DNA of 64,000 bases from Engelhardtia mirabilis (lineage in GTDB: Bacteria > Planctomycetota > UBA1135 > GCA-002686595), in contig NZ_CP036287.1 of NCBI RefSeq assembly GCF_007748095.1, positions 1,178,001 to 1,242,000 of the forward strand, read 5' to 3'. The notes beneath the pieces were generated by a model that saw only the letters and a program-made list of their open reading frames with translations, was not told the origin of the DNA and did not search any database. A program made the translations under genes and the position numbers. Positions 54,217 to 62,445 of the stretch are shown here, piece after piece. How positions within the stretch are numbered: position 1 is the first letter of the stretch; each line of letters begins with the position of its first letter.

Positions 54217-55354
54217 CGCGCCGATACTCGGGGGCCGGAGCCCCACCCTGCCCTACATCCACCAGCACCCCGACTGGCCCCGGTTCACCTGGAGCGCCGA
54301 GGCCCTCGCCAACCGACTCGCGGCGGTCCGTCACCGGCAGGGCGTCCACCTGGGGCGGATGCAGGCCCTCGGCTTCGACCTGCGCGCCGAGGCCAACCTG
54401 GAGGTCCTGGCCACGGAGGTGGTGAAGTCCTGGGCGATCGAGGGCGAGGCGATCGACCGCGACGAGGTGCGCTCGTCGCTCGCCGAGCGGCTGGGGCTCG
54501 AGCTCGCCGGGCTGCCGCGGCCGAGTCGGGCGATCGAGGGGGTCGTCGCGATGATGCTCGACGCCACGCGCGACTTCTCGCGGCCGTTGACGGCCGAGCG
54601 CTTGTTCGGCTGGCACGCCGCGCTCTTCCCGACCGGCCGCTCCGGGCTCGATCCGATCACCGTGGCCGCCTGGCGTCCCGAGTCGGCCGGGGCGATGCAG
54701 GTGATCAGCGGGCGCGTCGGCCGCGAGCGCGTCCACTTCGAAGCGCCCGCCGCCGATCGGCTGGCGGGCGAGATGGCGGCGTTCCTGGACTGGTTCGAGG
54801 GTGGCGACGACGTCGACCCGGTGCTCCGCGCGGGCCTCGCCCACCTGTGGTTCGTCACGATCCACCCCTTCGAGGACGGCAACGGACGCATCGCCCGCGC
54901 CATCGGCGACCTGGTCCTGGCCCGCGCCGATCGCACCGGCCAGCGCTTCTACAGCCTGTCGGCGCAGATCGAGGCCGAGCGCGGCGACTACTACCGCGAG
55001 CTCGAACGCGCCCAGCGCGGCGGCCTGGACGTCACCGCGTGGCTCGAGTGGTTCCTCGACATCCTCGAGCGGGCCATCGCGGCGTCCGACGGGACCCTCG
55101 AGCGCGTCCTGCGCAAGGGCCGGCTCTGGCAGCGAGTGGGCGACCGGTCCCTGAACCAGCGCCAGCGGAGGGTCCTCGAGCGGGTCCTCGACGTCTTCGA
55201 GGGCAAGCTGACGTCGTCCAAGTACGCCAAGCTCGCGAAGTGCTCCGCCGACACGGCGCAGCGAGACATTCGAGACCTCCTGGAGCGCGGTCTCCTCGCC
55301 CGCAACGAGGGGGCGGGGCGCAGCACGAGCTACCGGGTCCCGGACGACGTCTGA
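54161..55354 (+). CDS. Fic-domain protein with N-terminal inhibitory motif and C-terminal helix-turn-helix
   Basis: Up to 397 residues. An N-terminal DUF4172-type segment begins YIHQHPDWPRFTW (32-44), followed by the class II inhibitory motif SWAIEG (S/T-xxx-E-G, 90-95). The Fic core has HPFEDGNGRIAR (235-246) with catalytic His235. A C-terminal helix-turn-helix reads TSSKYAKLAKCSADTAQRDI. Fic enzymes AMPylate proteins; the motif holds the enzyme auto-inhibited. The TTG at 54161 lies inside the palindrome; CTG 54248, behind GGAG, is a likely alternative start since homology begins two codons later. It is placed between imuA and imuB, so it may be an insertion or a damage-response gene. The DNA-binding domain and adjacent palindrome suggest autoregulation. 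Confidence 0.82.
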   Translation: MGFLIAAGSAAISGPNRRSAPILGGRSPTLPYIHQHPDWPRFTWSAEALANRLAAVRHRQGVHLGRMQALGFDLRAEANLEVLATEVVKSWAIEGEAIDRDEVRSSLAERLGLELAGLPRPSRAIEGVVAMMLDATRDFSRPLTAERLFGWHAALFPTGRSGLDPITVAAWRPESAGAMQVISGRVGRERVHFEAPAADRLAGEMAAFLDWFEGGDDVDPVLRAGLAHLWFVTIHPFEDGNGRIARAIGDLVLARADRTGQRFYSLSAQIEAERGDYYRELERAQRGGLDVTAWLEWFLDILERAIAASDGTLERVLRKGRLWQRVGDRSLNQRQRRVLERVLDVFEGKLTSSKYAKLAKCSADTAQRDIRDLLERGLLARNEGAGRSTSYRVPDDV

Positions 55355-55534
55355 CCGCGGCGCCGGCGCGACCCCGGCCCTTGCCGAGCGCGCCGCCCCG
55401 CACGACTTGCGAAGCCCCGCCCGCGGACCCTCGCGGCGGGCGCGGGATCGACCCCAGGGCCTTTCGGACCAAGGGCTTGCGTCGGAGGGCGCGCGGCGGG
55501 TGGGGGGCCTCCATCTCGGCGCCGCCGCGACGCT

Positions 55535-55554
55535 AACAAAAGCCTACCATCGGC
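55535..55554 (+). promoter_or_regulatory. Motif shared by the imuA and imuB upstream regions (imuB copy)
   Basis: Second copy of AACAAAAnnCTACCnTCGGC, 88 bases before the imuB start. A copy before each split half of the imuAB pair implies that imuB has its own, co-regulated promoter. If TACCAT is the -10 element, the leader is about 80 bases. Confidence 0.5.
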
Positions 55555-55642
55555 CGGTCAGGCGGATCGGGTCCGGGGGCCGCCCCGGGGAGGAGGCCCG
55601 GTCCCCGCGACGGTCCCGTTCGCCCTCCAACCCCTCCCCACG

Positions 55643-57274
55643 GTGTCTGTCCCCAAGCTCACCCGCTGGCTCGCGATCCATCTGCCGCACTGGTCCGTCG
55701 AGCGCGTTCGCAGGCGGCTGAAGAGCGGGCGGCGCGAGGGATCGCCCGACCTCGCGATCCTGCTGGTCGAGACCGTCGCCGAGCGCAGCCTGGTGGCGCG
55801 TTGTTGCGGCGTCGCCGGGCGCTGCGGCGTGCGCCCGGGCATGACCGTGGCCGGGGCGCGGGCGCTCTTGGCGGGGACCGACTGCCACGTCGAAGCCCAC
55901 GAGCCCGAGCGCGAGGCGGCGGCCCTCGCGGCGTTGGGGCGCGAGTTGTGGCGCTTCACCCCGCGCGTGGCGGCGCGGCCGCCGGACGGGCTGTTGCTCG
56001 ACGTGGCCGGTTGCGAGCGGCTGTTCGGCGGCGAGCGCCCGCTGCTCGAGGCGGCGGTGGGGCACGTGCGCGCCTTCGGCTTCGGCGCGCGCGCGGCGGT
56101 GGCCGGGACGGCGGCGGCGGCGCGGGCGGTGGCGCGCTTCGGACCGCAGGCACTGGCGCAGGTGGCCAGCGGCTGCGAGCGCGCGGCCCTGGAGCCTCTG
56201 CCCCTCGAAGCCCTCGACCTCGCACCCAGGATCCTCGCCGGCCTGCACGAGCTGGAGTTGGCCAACGTCGGCCAGTGCCTCGATCTGTCGCGCGCGCAGC
56301 TCGCCACGCGCTTCGGCGAGCCGCTGCTCGCCGCCATCGACCGCGCCCTCGGCGCGCGGCCCGAGACGGTCGAGGTGCTGCGCTACGCGCCGCCGCCCTC
56401 GGTGGAGCGCGAGCTCGAAGGCGTCACCGACGACCTCGAGACCCTGCTGACCTGCGTGCGCCTGCTACTCGACGATCTCTGCGCGGTGCTCGAGGCCGAG
56501 GACGCCGGCGCCCTGGCGCTGATGGTCGAGCTGTTCCCCACCGACGCGCCGCCCGCCCGCGAGCTGGTGGCCCTCAGCCATCCGAGTCGCGACCCCGCGC
56601 ACCTGATGGCCCTGATCGAGCCCCAGCTCGAGCGCGTGCGCCTGGGCTTCGGTGTCGACCGCCTGCGCGTGACCGCCCCGCGCACCTCGACCCTGCGCCC
56701 GCGCCAGGGCACCGGCTTCGGCCTGGGCGCGGACCTGGTGCCGGCCATCGACCGCGCCCTGGGCGAGCTGCTCGACGCCTACGCCGGCCGCTTCGGCCCG
56801 CGCGCCACCTACCTGGTCGAGGCCGTCGAGTCGCACCTGCCCGAGCGCGCCTTCCGCCCGCGGCCGGTGCCCCTGGGCAGCGCGCCCCCGCGCCTGGTCC
56901 GCGCCAGCCTCGGCGCCGGCGAGCGCCCCTCGGCGGTGCTTTTCCGCCCCGAGCCGGTGGAGGTCCGCACCGACCCCGAGAGCGGCGCCCTCCTGGCCCT
57001 ACGCTGGCGCGCCGAGGAGCGCGCCCTGGTCCGCGCCCTCGGCCCCGAACGCCTGGCCGAGACCTGGTGGACCGCGCTCGAGCCCGTCGAACTCGAGGAG
57101 CGCCGCGCCCCGACGCGCATCGACTACACCTCCCTCGACGCCCCGACCCCACCCCCGCGCAAACCGCGGGTGGAACCCTCCCGCGACTACTACCGCGTGC
57201 AGGACTCCGCCGGCCGCTGGCTCTGGCTGTTCCGAGCGGGGACGCGCTGGTTCGTGCACGGGGAGTGGGCGTGA
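55643..57274 (+). CDS. imuB: ImuB-like Y-family polymerase homologue
   Basis: 543 residues from GTG 55643. Residues 1-330 follow the Y-family fold (RWLAIHLPHWSVERVRRR at the start, VRPGMTVAGARALLA, GRELWRFTPRVAARPPDGLL, LLDVAGCERLFGG), but the catalytic acidic residues of true DinB polymerases are not evident, as expected for ImuB, an adaptor. The C-terminal extension contains the typical RDYYRVQDSAGRWLWLFRAG with a final WFVHGEW. ImuB recruits ImuA and DnaE2 to the beta clamp. It is separated from imuA by the Fic gene. Confidence 0.87.
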   Translation: MSVPKLTRWLAIHLPHWSVERVRRRLKSGRREGSPDLAILLVETVAERSLVARCCGVAGRCGVRPGMTVAGARALLAGTDCHVEAHEPEREAAALAALGRELWRFTPRVAARPPDGLLLDVAGCERLFGGERPLLEAAVGHVRAFGFGARAAVAGTAAAARAVARFGPQALAQVASGCERAALEPLPLEALDLAPRILAGLHELELANVGQCLDLSRAQLATRFGEPLLAAIDRALGARPETVEVLRYAPPPSVERELEGVTDDLETLLTCVRLLLDDLCAVLEAEDAGALALMVELFPTDAPPARELVALSHPSRDPAHLMALIEPQLERVRLGFGVDRLRVTAPRTSTLRPRQGTGFGLGADLVPAIDRALGELLDAYAGRFGPRATYLVEAVESHLPERAFRPRPVPLGSAPPRLVRASLGAGERPSAVLFRPEPVEVRTDPESGALLALRWRAEERALVRALGPERLAETWWTALEPVELEERRAPTRIDYTSLDAPTPPPRKPRVEPSRDYYRVQDSAGRWLWLFRAGTRWFVHGEWA

Positions 57275-57406
57275 GGGCAACTAGCAGCGCCGTCGCCGCA
57301 CCGAGCAGCCTCCGACCGGGCCTCCAGGAAGTGCCGCCGAACTTCGGGTCCAGAACCTAGGCTTGCACCGTCGCCTTCGTTCCGTGGCGATCACGCCAGA
57401 CCAGCA

Positions 57407-59419
57407 ATGTTCGCCTTCGATTCCTGCCGAGTTGAGCCGCGGCGTATGGGTGGAGCTCGGGTCGCCTCGATCTTCGTCCTGGCGCTCGTCCTGATCCTGC
57501 TCGCGGTCGTTGTTCGCAAGGGGATGGATCTTGGCCGGCCGAGCGGCGTTGCGAACCAGATGGTCGGATCGACCACGGAAGCCGACGTTGTCCGTACGGC
57601 TTCGATCGCCTTGGAACGCGGCTCTGAGCCCCACGAGCGGTTCGCCCTCGTCGCTGCCGGTGCCCTGTCGTTCGCCGTGATCCGCGGGGATCGATCGCCC
57701 TTCGGCCCGGGTTCGGAGATCTGGGGATGGCTGGGCTGTCCCATTGGAAGTGAGCCGCGGCACCTGGCGGACGTTGGAGAGGGCGGTCGTGCGGAGGTTG
57801 CCGATAGCGCGGCGGCTGAGGGCGTCTGGATCGCGGGCGTGCTCGAATCGGGCAAGTGGTTCGCACCGATGGATCCGCTCGTCGATCCGAATTCGCCGGA
57901 CGTGATGGTCGAGGAGCTCGACGCGCGCGCCCTGTTCCTGGTCGATGGGGACTGCAAGGTCGAGCTAGCGGATTCTCTCCGACTGACTTCGGTCGAAGGG
58001 CCGAAGGCTCACCCCGTCGGATTCGTCGCGCCTGCAATCGAAGTCGCGAACATGGGGCATCAAGGCGAACCCCTCTCGAGCTTCGTCATCGGCTTGCCGC
58101 GTGAACTCGACGCCAGGGCAAGGCGAGAGCGAGTTCGAATCCACGTGGCCGTTGCCGACCGCCTTTCACAGGTCATCGAGATCCCCGAGAACTGGCCGTG
58201 GCTCTATCCCGTCCAGGTGGCCCCAGCGGGCACCTTGGAGCTCATTCCCGATCCGAACTGCGGTGAACGAGACGGTTGGCCTGGCGATGGATGGATGACG
58301 GTACGGGGCCAACCCTCGAGCGGCGGCGCGCCTTGGACTCTGTCGACCTCGATCACGGAGAACCTCCGCATCGGTTCGATCGAACCCGGGAGCTATGAGC
58401 TCACGGTGACCCTCGTCGACTCGATGAGCTCAGGTGGAAGACAGGCCGTCACCCGGGCTCGGCCGATCGAGATCGCCGTGCTGCCCGAGGTCCTCACGAC
58501 CGCGCAGGTCTGCATGCTGGCGAGTGCCGAGAGCTCGCCCTGGGGGCGGATCGAGTTCCGTTTCGACGGGCTTCCGGCAGACCTGCCACGCGACGCGCTT
58601 CTGATCGATCGGGACTCCAACGAGGTGTTGGGGATCTACGCATCCGTCATGGCGTGCGATTCCGAAGTCCTACCCGGCCTGTCCACGAATTCGGTCTCGA
58701 GAACGTCCTTGCTGGGCTTCGATGGCGCTCGAACCTTTGCGGGCGGGATAGGCGAACTGATCGAGGGTCGCTACCAGGTCCGAATCGAGGGGCTGGATCT
58801 GGTCGGCGAGGTCCTAGTCGAGGGAGCGCAGAGCGTGCAGGTCGGCGGCTCGTTGGCCCGTCGCGCCCAGATCGCGCTGCGGCTCGTCGATTCACAGTCG
58901 GGTGCGGCGGTCGGTGGCTTGGTCGGTGTCGGTCAGCCGGTTCCCGGATGCGAGCCCGCTTCAGACATGGCCTTTGGAGCAGTCGAAGACGTCGGCCCGA
59001 GCGGGGTGGAGATGGAGCTACTCGAGGGGGCGGCACAGGCCTACGTCGCGGCGGATGGGTACCTCTCCAGACTCGTGGACTTCTCCGTGGAGCCCGGGGT
59101 GGGCACGGTCGCGCTCGACATGCATGCCATGCCGGTAGCTCGGCTTCAGATCGAGGGGCCAGGGATCACCAAGTCCCACGTCGACGCGACCCTGCGTTCC
59201 GAGTTCACGGCCGGTGAGTGGCGGGGCCTCGAGAATCCGTCGGAGTTGATCGAACTCCAGCGGTCAGGGGAGACGACGACGATGCTGGTCAGGTTCACCT
59301 TCGAGGGATCGACAGAGATCACCGTCACCTCGCCCGACGGCAGGGGGTGGAGCGCCAGCGTCGATGCGAAATCGGGCGAACCAGCGTCTTCCAGCTTCGT
59401 TGCAGTCGAGCCCGACTGA
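57407..59419 (+). CDS. Large N-terminally anchored protein of unknown function
   Basis: 670 residues. One transmembrane helix near the N-terminus (about 18-35, VASIFVLALVLILLAVVV) is followed by about 630 exported residues rich in beta structure and Gly/Val/Ser. No enzyme motif found. Several Ig-like or carboxypeptidase-regulatory-like stretches occur (EPGSYELTVTLVDS, LIEGRYQVRIEGLDLVGEVL, EGAAQAYVAADGYLSRLVDF). The start may be ATG 57446, since helix prediction favours the shorter form. GC looks a few percent lower than most of the window. The next gene pair (to 62028) has the same layout and may be functionally linked. Confidence 0.65.
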   Translation: MFAFDSCRVEPRRMGGARVASIFVLALVLILLAVVVRKGMDLGRPSGVANQMVGSTTEADVVRTASIALERGSEPHERFALVAAGALSFAVIRGDRSPFGPGSEIWGWLGCPIGSEPRHLADVGEGGRAEVADSAAAEGVWIAGVLESGKWFAPMDPLVDPNSPDVMVEELDARALFLVDGDCKVELADSLRLTSVEGPKAHPVGFVAPAIEVANMGHQGEPLSSFVIGLPRELDARARRERVRIHVAVADRLSQVIEIPENWPWLYPVQVAPAGTLELIPDPNCGERDGWPGDGWMTVRGQPSSGGAPWTLSTSITENLRIGSIEPGSYELTVTLVDSMSSGGRQAVTRARPIEIAVLPEVLTTAQVCMLASAESSPWGRIEFRFDGLPADLPRDALLIDRDSNEVLGIYASVMACDSEVLPGLSTNSVSRTSLLGFDGARTFAGGIGELIEGRYQVRIEGLDLVGEVLVEGAQSVQVGGSLARRAQIALRLVDSQSGAAVGGLVGVGQPVPGCEPASDMAFGAVEDVGPSGVEMELLEGAAQAYVAADGYLSRLVDFSVEPGVGTVALDMHAMPVARLQIEGPGITKSHVDATLRSEFTAGEWRGLENPSELIELQRSGETTTMLVRFTFEGSTEITVTSPDGRGWSASVDAKSGEPASSSFVAVEPD

Positions 59420-59679
59420 GGTGGCGGGCGTCGGCCGAATCGGTCGCCCGTCGGGAGAACTCGGGATCGAGTAGGGCTGATTGCTCCCGACCGGCGCCAC
59501 TGGCGATCGCGCCACCGATGATCGAGCTGCCCGCAGGTGGCTCGGGCGCCAGCCGGGCTCTGGCGGACCCTGAAGCGAGGACCGGAGCCGACGACGAATC
59601 TTGCGCTACACACATCGCCTCGACTGAGCCGCGCGCCCGCCTTCGATCCAGCCAACCGAGATTCAGACCGAGACAGATT

Positions 59680-60066
59680 TTGTTCCGATTCCAGGCTCTG
59701 TTCGTCCGCTGCGCCGTGCTCGGGTTCGTCGTCGTGTCCGGCGGCGACGACCAAATGCCCGCAGCGCGGCCGCCCGAGGCAGTAGACACGACCTTCGAAG
59801 TCGCCCTGATCGCGCCGTTGGCGGAATTGACCAAGGTCGAGGTCTCGAGCGAGCCGCTTGGCTCCGAACTGCAACTCGTCCTGTGCGGCCAGCCGGCCCC
59901 GGTTGGTAGCTACGCATTGGGGTTCAGGGATGAACACTTCGCAGGGTTACGCCGCGAGGTGACGGTCGAGGCAGCCTCCCCTCGTTGGTCTCTCCGCGAG
60001 CACGGCCCGGAGATCGGCGCGATAGAATCCGGCGCGGAGCGACGGACGCGCGCGGCCGGATGCTGA
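59680..60066 (+). CDS. Possible small exported protein
   Basis: 128 residues if started at TTG 59680. A hydrophobic stretch (LFVRCAVLGFVVVSGG) is followed by Ig-like strands (FEVALIAPLAELTKVEVSSE, LQLVLCGQPAPVGSYALGF). The start codon is weak and no Shine-Dalgarno site is visible; the end reads Arg/Glu-rich. It ends 12 bases before the next gene. It may be a real small gene or a decayed relative of its large neighbours. The 260 bases before it (59420-59679) hold nothing I can identify. Confidence 0.3.
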   Translation: MFRFQALFVRCAVLGFVVVSGGDDQMPAARPPEAVDTTFEVALIAPLAELTKVEVSSEPLGSELQLVLCGQPAPVGSYALGFRDEHFAGLRREVTVEAASPRWSLREHGPEIGAIESGAERRTRAAGC

Positions 60067-60078
60067 CGGGAACGATCG

Positions 60079-62028
60079 ATGAACCGACGAATCATGCTCG
60101 TGGGGGCCGTGGTCGCGGCGATCGTGATTGCTCTGTGGCAATCGAGTGAGCGCGAGCGCGAAGCTGGGTTGCCGGGATCGGCCGTCGGAACGGGGGAGGT
60201 CGCCGGGGGAGCGGACCTGTCGGCGGTGGACTTCGCGAGCGCGAATCGCTCCGAGATCGACCTCGAGCGCCAGGGCGAGCGCGGCGATCTATCGGTCAGC
60301 AAGGTCACCTTTCGAGCTCGCGGCTCGACCGAGGGCCTCCGCGGCAGCGGCGAGCTTCTGCTCGGAGGACCTGACGGCGACCTGCGGCGCATCGACATCG
60401 TGGACGGTGTCGCCCGCCAGCCCGACGACTTGGCGATCGACGCTCCAGTGCTCGTTCTCGGCCTGCGGGTGGGCGGGACGGAGTACACCTACCTCGAGTT
60501 GGACGACACTTGGGAGGGGCTCGCGGCCAAGTCGCCGGTCGAGGTTCACCCCGGGCGGCCCGTGCCGGCACGGGTCACGGACGTAGCGGGCGACGAGTGG
60601 CGGGGTCCCGTCGACCTCTCGCCTCCGCTCAGCGGCGGAGTCGGCGTCGGCCTGGCGGTGTACCGCGGCCTGCGGGCGACGGTGACCTCGCCCCTGGCCC
60701 TGCCCTTCGATACGCCGGGCGCGCGCTTGGAGGTCCGGACGGAGGACCGCTGGGCCCAATTCGTGGTGCCGGCGCCGGTCGCGCCCCAGGCGTGGACCGG
60801 GGACTTCTTCGCAATCGAGCTCGAGGAGGTCTTCGACGTCGCGCTGATCCTGCGCGCCAGCGCGCCGTTGGACGGGCTGCAGTTCGCCGTGCAAGCGGTC
60901 GACCGACTCCTACCCGTCGGCGAGCGAAGTGGTGGGATCAGCGAATCGATCATCGCGAGCCAATGGGTCGAGACCCTCGAGGGATTCGAGCTGTCGATCC
61001 GTGCTGACGGCCTGCCGACGGGACGCTACCGAGCCTCGTTCGTCGGCATGGACGCCGCGAGCGGCCTCTACCTGACCCCCGAGGAGTTCGACGTCGGCCC
61101 GACCACCGGCGGCGAAGTCGTGCTGTGGGTCGAGGCCGCGCCCCCCGCGGGCCGGGTCGCCGGTTCGGTCCACCTGCGCTTCGCCGCGCCCCTCGACGAG
61201 GTCCTGGCCGACTGCGCTGGACAGATGAACGTGATGCTCACCGCGTCGGACGGCTCGCAACTCTTGGACGGCACGCCGCGAACCACGCACTTCCTGTTGG
61301 GCGAGCGCACGGCGGTCCGGGTGGACGAGTGGACCGCCGCCCTCAGCTCCGACGACGGCTTCGCGGCCGGTGACTACCACCTGGGCATTCGACCGATCGG
61401 GGTCAGCACGCGCCTGACCTTCGACCCGTCGACGCCGGTGGTGGTGGTCGAGGTTCCGCCCCTGGGGCTGGTCGAACTGCGCCCGGCGCAGGCCGACGCA
61501 GGCTCGAGGACGCCGGGCGTCTGGCCCGCGTCCGAGCCGCTCCCCGTGGGCATCCCCAACCCGGCCAAGGCGACCGGCAGCTCCGGCGAGAGCGCGAGCT
61601 ACGTCCTGGCCTACGGCGACTACGACCTCCCGAGCCACGGAGGCGGTGGCTTCGTCGAGCCGGCGGACTTCACCGTCGCACAGCGCAACACCGTCGTGGA
61701 GTACGGCCGAGTCGCCGGCTTCACACGCGTGCTGGAGTGGGAGTACGAGGGCGAGCCGCTGAGCCTCCCGGCGGGCTCCCTGCGCGGCGCCGAGCTCCTG
61801 CGCGACGGCGAGGTCGTGCCGGACACGATGGTCTCCGCGGACGGCTACGACCTCGCCACGGGCCGGATGACCGGGCTGCGGTTCAGGACCCGCGAGCCGG
61901 GGACCTACGCCGTGGAGTGCCGCTTCGAGGGCGCGGACGGGCGGGACGTCGTTCAGCGCTTGGAGTCCTTCGAGATCTCCGCTGCGGTGCTGCCGGCGGT
62001 GGTGCTCGACGTGACTGGCGAGCTCTGA
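60079..62028 (+). CDS. Large N-terminally anchored protein of unknown function
   Basis: 649 residues. A transmembrane helix at about 6-20 (MLVGAVVAAIVIALW) precedes a long exported region of beta-rich sequence with no recognised domain. Carboxypeptidase-regulatory-like or Ig-like stretches include GRYRASFVGMDAASGLYL, AAGDYHLGIRPIGVSTRLTF and EPGTYAVECRFEGADG. The topology matches the protein at 57407, although I could not align them convincingly. The function is probably extracytoplasmic; it has no catalytic residues to point to. Confidence 0.65.
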   Translation: MNRRIMLVGAVVAAIVIALWQSSEREREAGLPGSAVGTGEVAGGADLSAVDFASANRSEIDLERQGERGDLSVSKVTFRARGSTEGLRGSGELLLGGPDGDLRRIDIVDGVARQPDDLAIDAPVLVLGLRVGGTEYTYLELDDTWEGLAAKSPVEVHPGRPVPARVTDVAGDEWRGPVDLSPPLSGGVGVGLAVYRGLRATVTSPLALPFDTPGARLEVRTEDRWAQFVVPAPVAPQAWTGDFFAIELEEVFDVALILRASAPLDGLQFAVQAVDRLLPVGERSGGISESIIASQWVETLEGFELSIRADGLPTGRYRASFVGMDAASGLYLTPEEFDVGPTTGGEVVLWVEAAPPAGRVAGSVHLRFAAPLDEVLADCAGQMNVMLTASDGSQLLDGTPRTTHFLLGERTAVRVDEWTAALSSDDGFAAGDYHLGIRPIGVSTRLTFDPSTPVVVVEVPPLGLVELRPAQADAGSRTPGVWPASEPLPVGIPNPAKATGSSGESASYVLAYGDYDLPSHGGGGFVEPADFTVAQRNTVVEYGRVAGFTRVLEWEYEGEPLSLPAGSLRGAELLRDGEVVPDTMVSADGYDLATGRMTGLRFRTREPGTYAVECRFEGADGRDVVQRLESFEISAAVLPAVVLDVTGEL

Positions 62029-62070
62029 GTCGCGCGTGTCGCGGGTGCTCGAGCCCGATCCCGCGCCCCT

Positions 62071-62364
62071 TCAGTCGCCCCAGCGCCAGTCTCGAATCGA
62101 CGGCAGGTCCACGCCCTCCTGGCGAATGTACCGCTCGTGCTCGGCCAGGCTGTCCGCCCCGTCGGCGCGCAGGGTCGGCACGCGCTCGACGACGTCCATG
62201 GCCAGGTGGAAGCGGTCCATGTCGTTGAGGACCGTCATGTCGAACGGCGTGGTGATCGCGCCCTCCTCCTTGTAGCCGCGTACGTGCAGGTTCCCTTGGT
62301 TCGTGCGTCGGTAGGTGAGGCGGTGGAGGAGCTGGAGCTTCATCAGGTTCACCACGTTGACCAT
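62071..62364 (-). pseudogene. C-terminal remnant of xylulose-5-phosphate/fructose-6-phosphate phosphoketolase
   Basis: 97 residues that match only the end of phosphoketolase (full length about 790). They include VNVVNLMKLQ, then directly HRLTYRRTNQGNLHVRGYKE, FDMTVLNDMDRFHLAMDVVE and the terminal IRDWRW. Normally about 40 residues separate VNVVDLM from HRLTYRR in this enzyme, so there is an internal deletion as well as loss of the N-terminal 690 or so residues, including the TPP site. It is clearly a dead relic; the intact enzyme, if any, lies outside the window. Confidence 0.8.
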
Positions 62365-62445
62365 CCGATCGAGACCCGTCTCGAAGGGATCTTGAAGTAC
62401 CGAGCATGACGCTGTTCATCGCAGTTCATGCCCTCCCCCCGCGAC

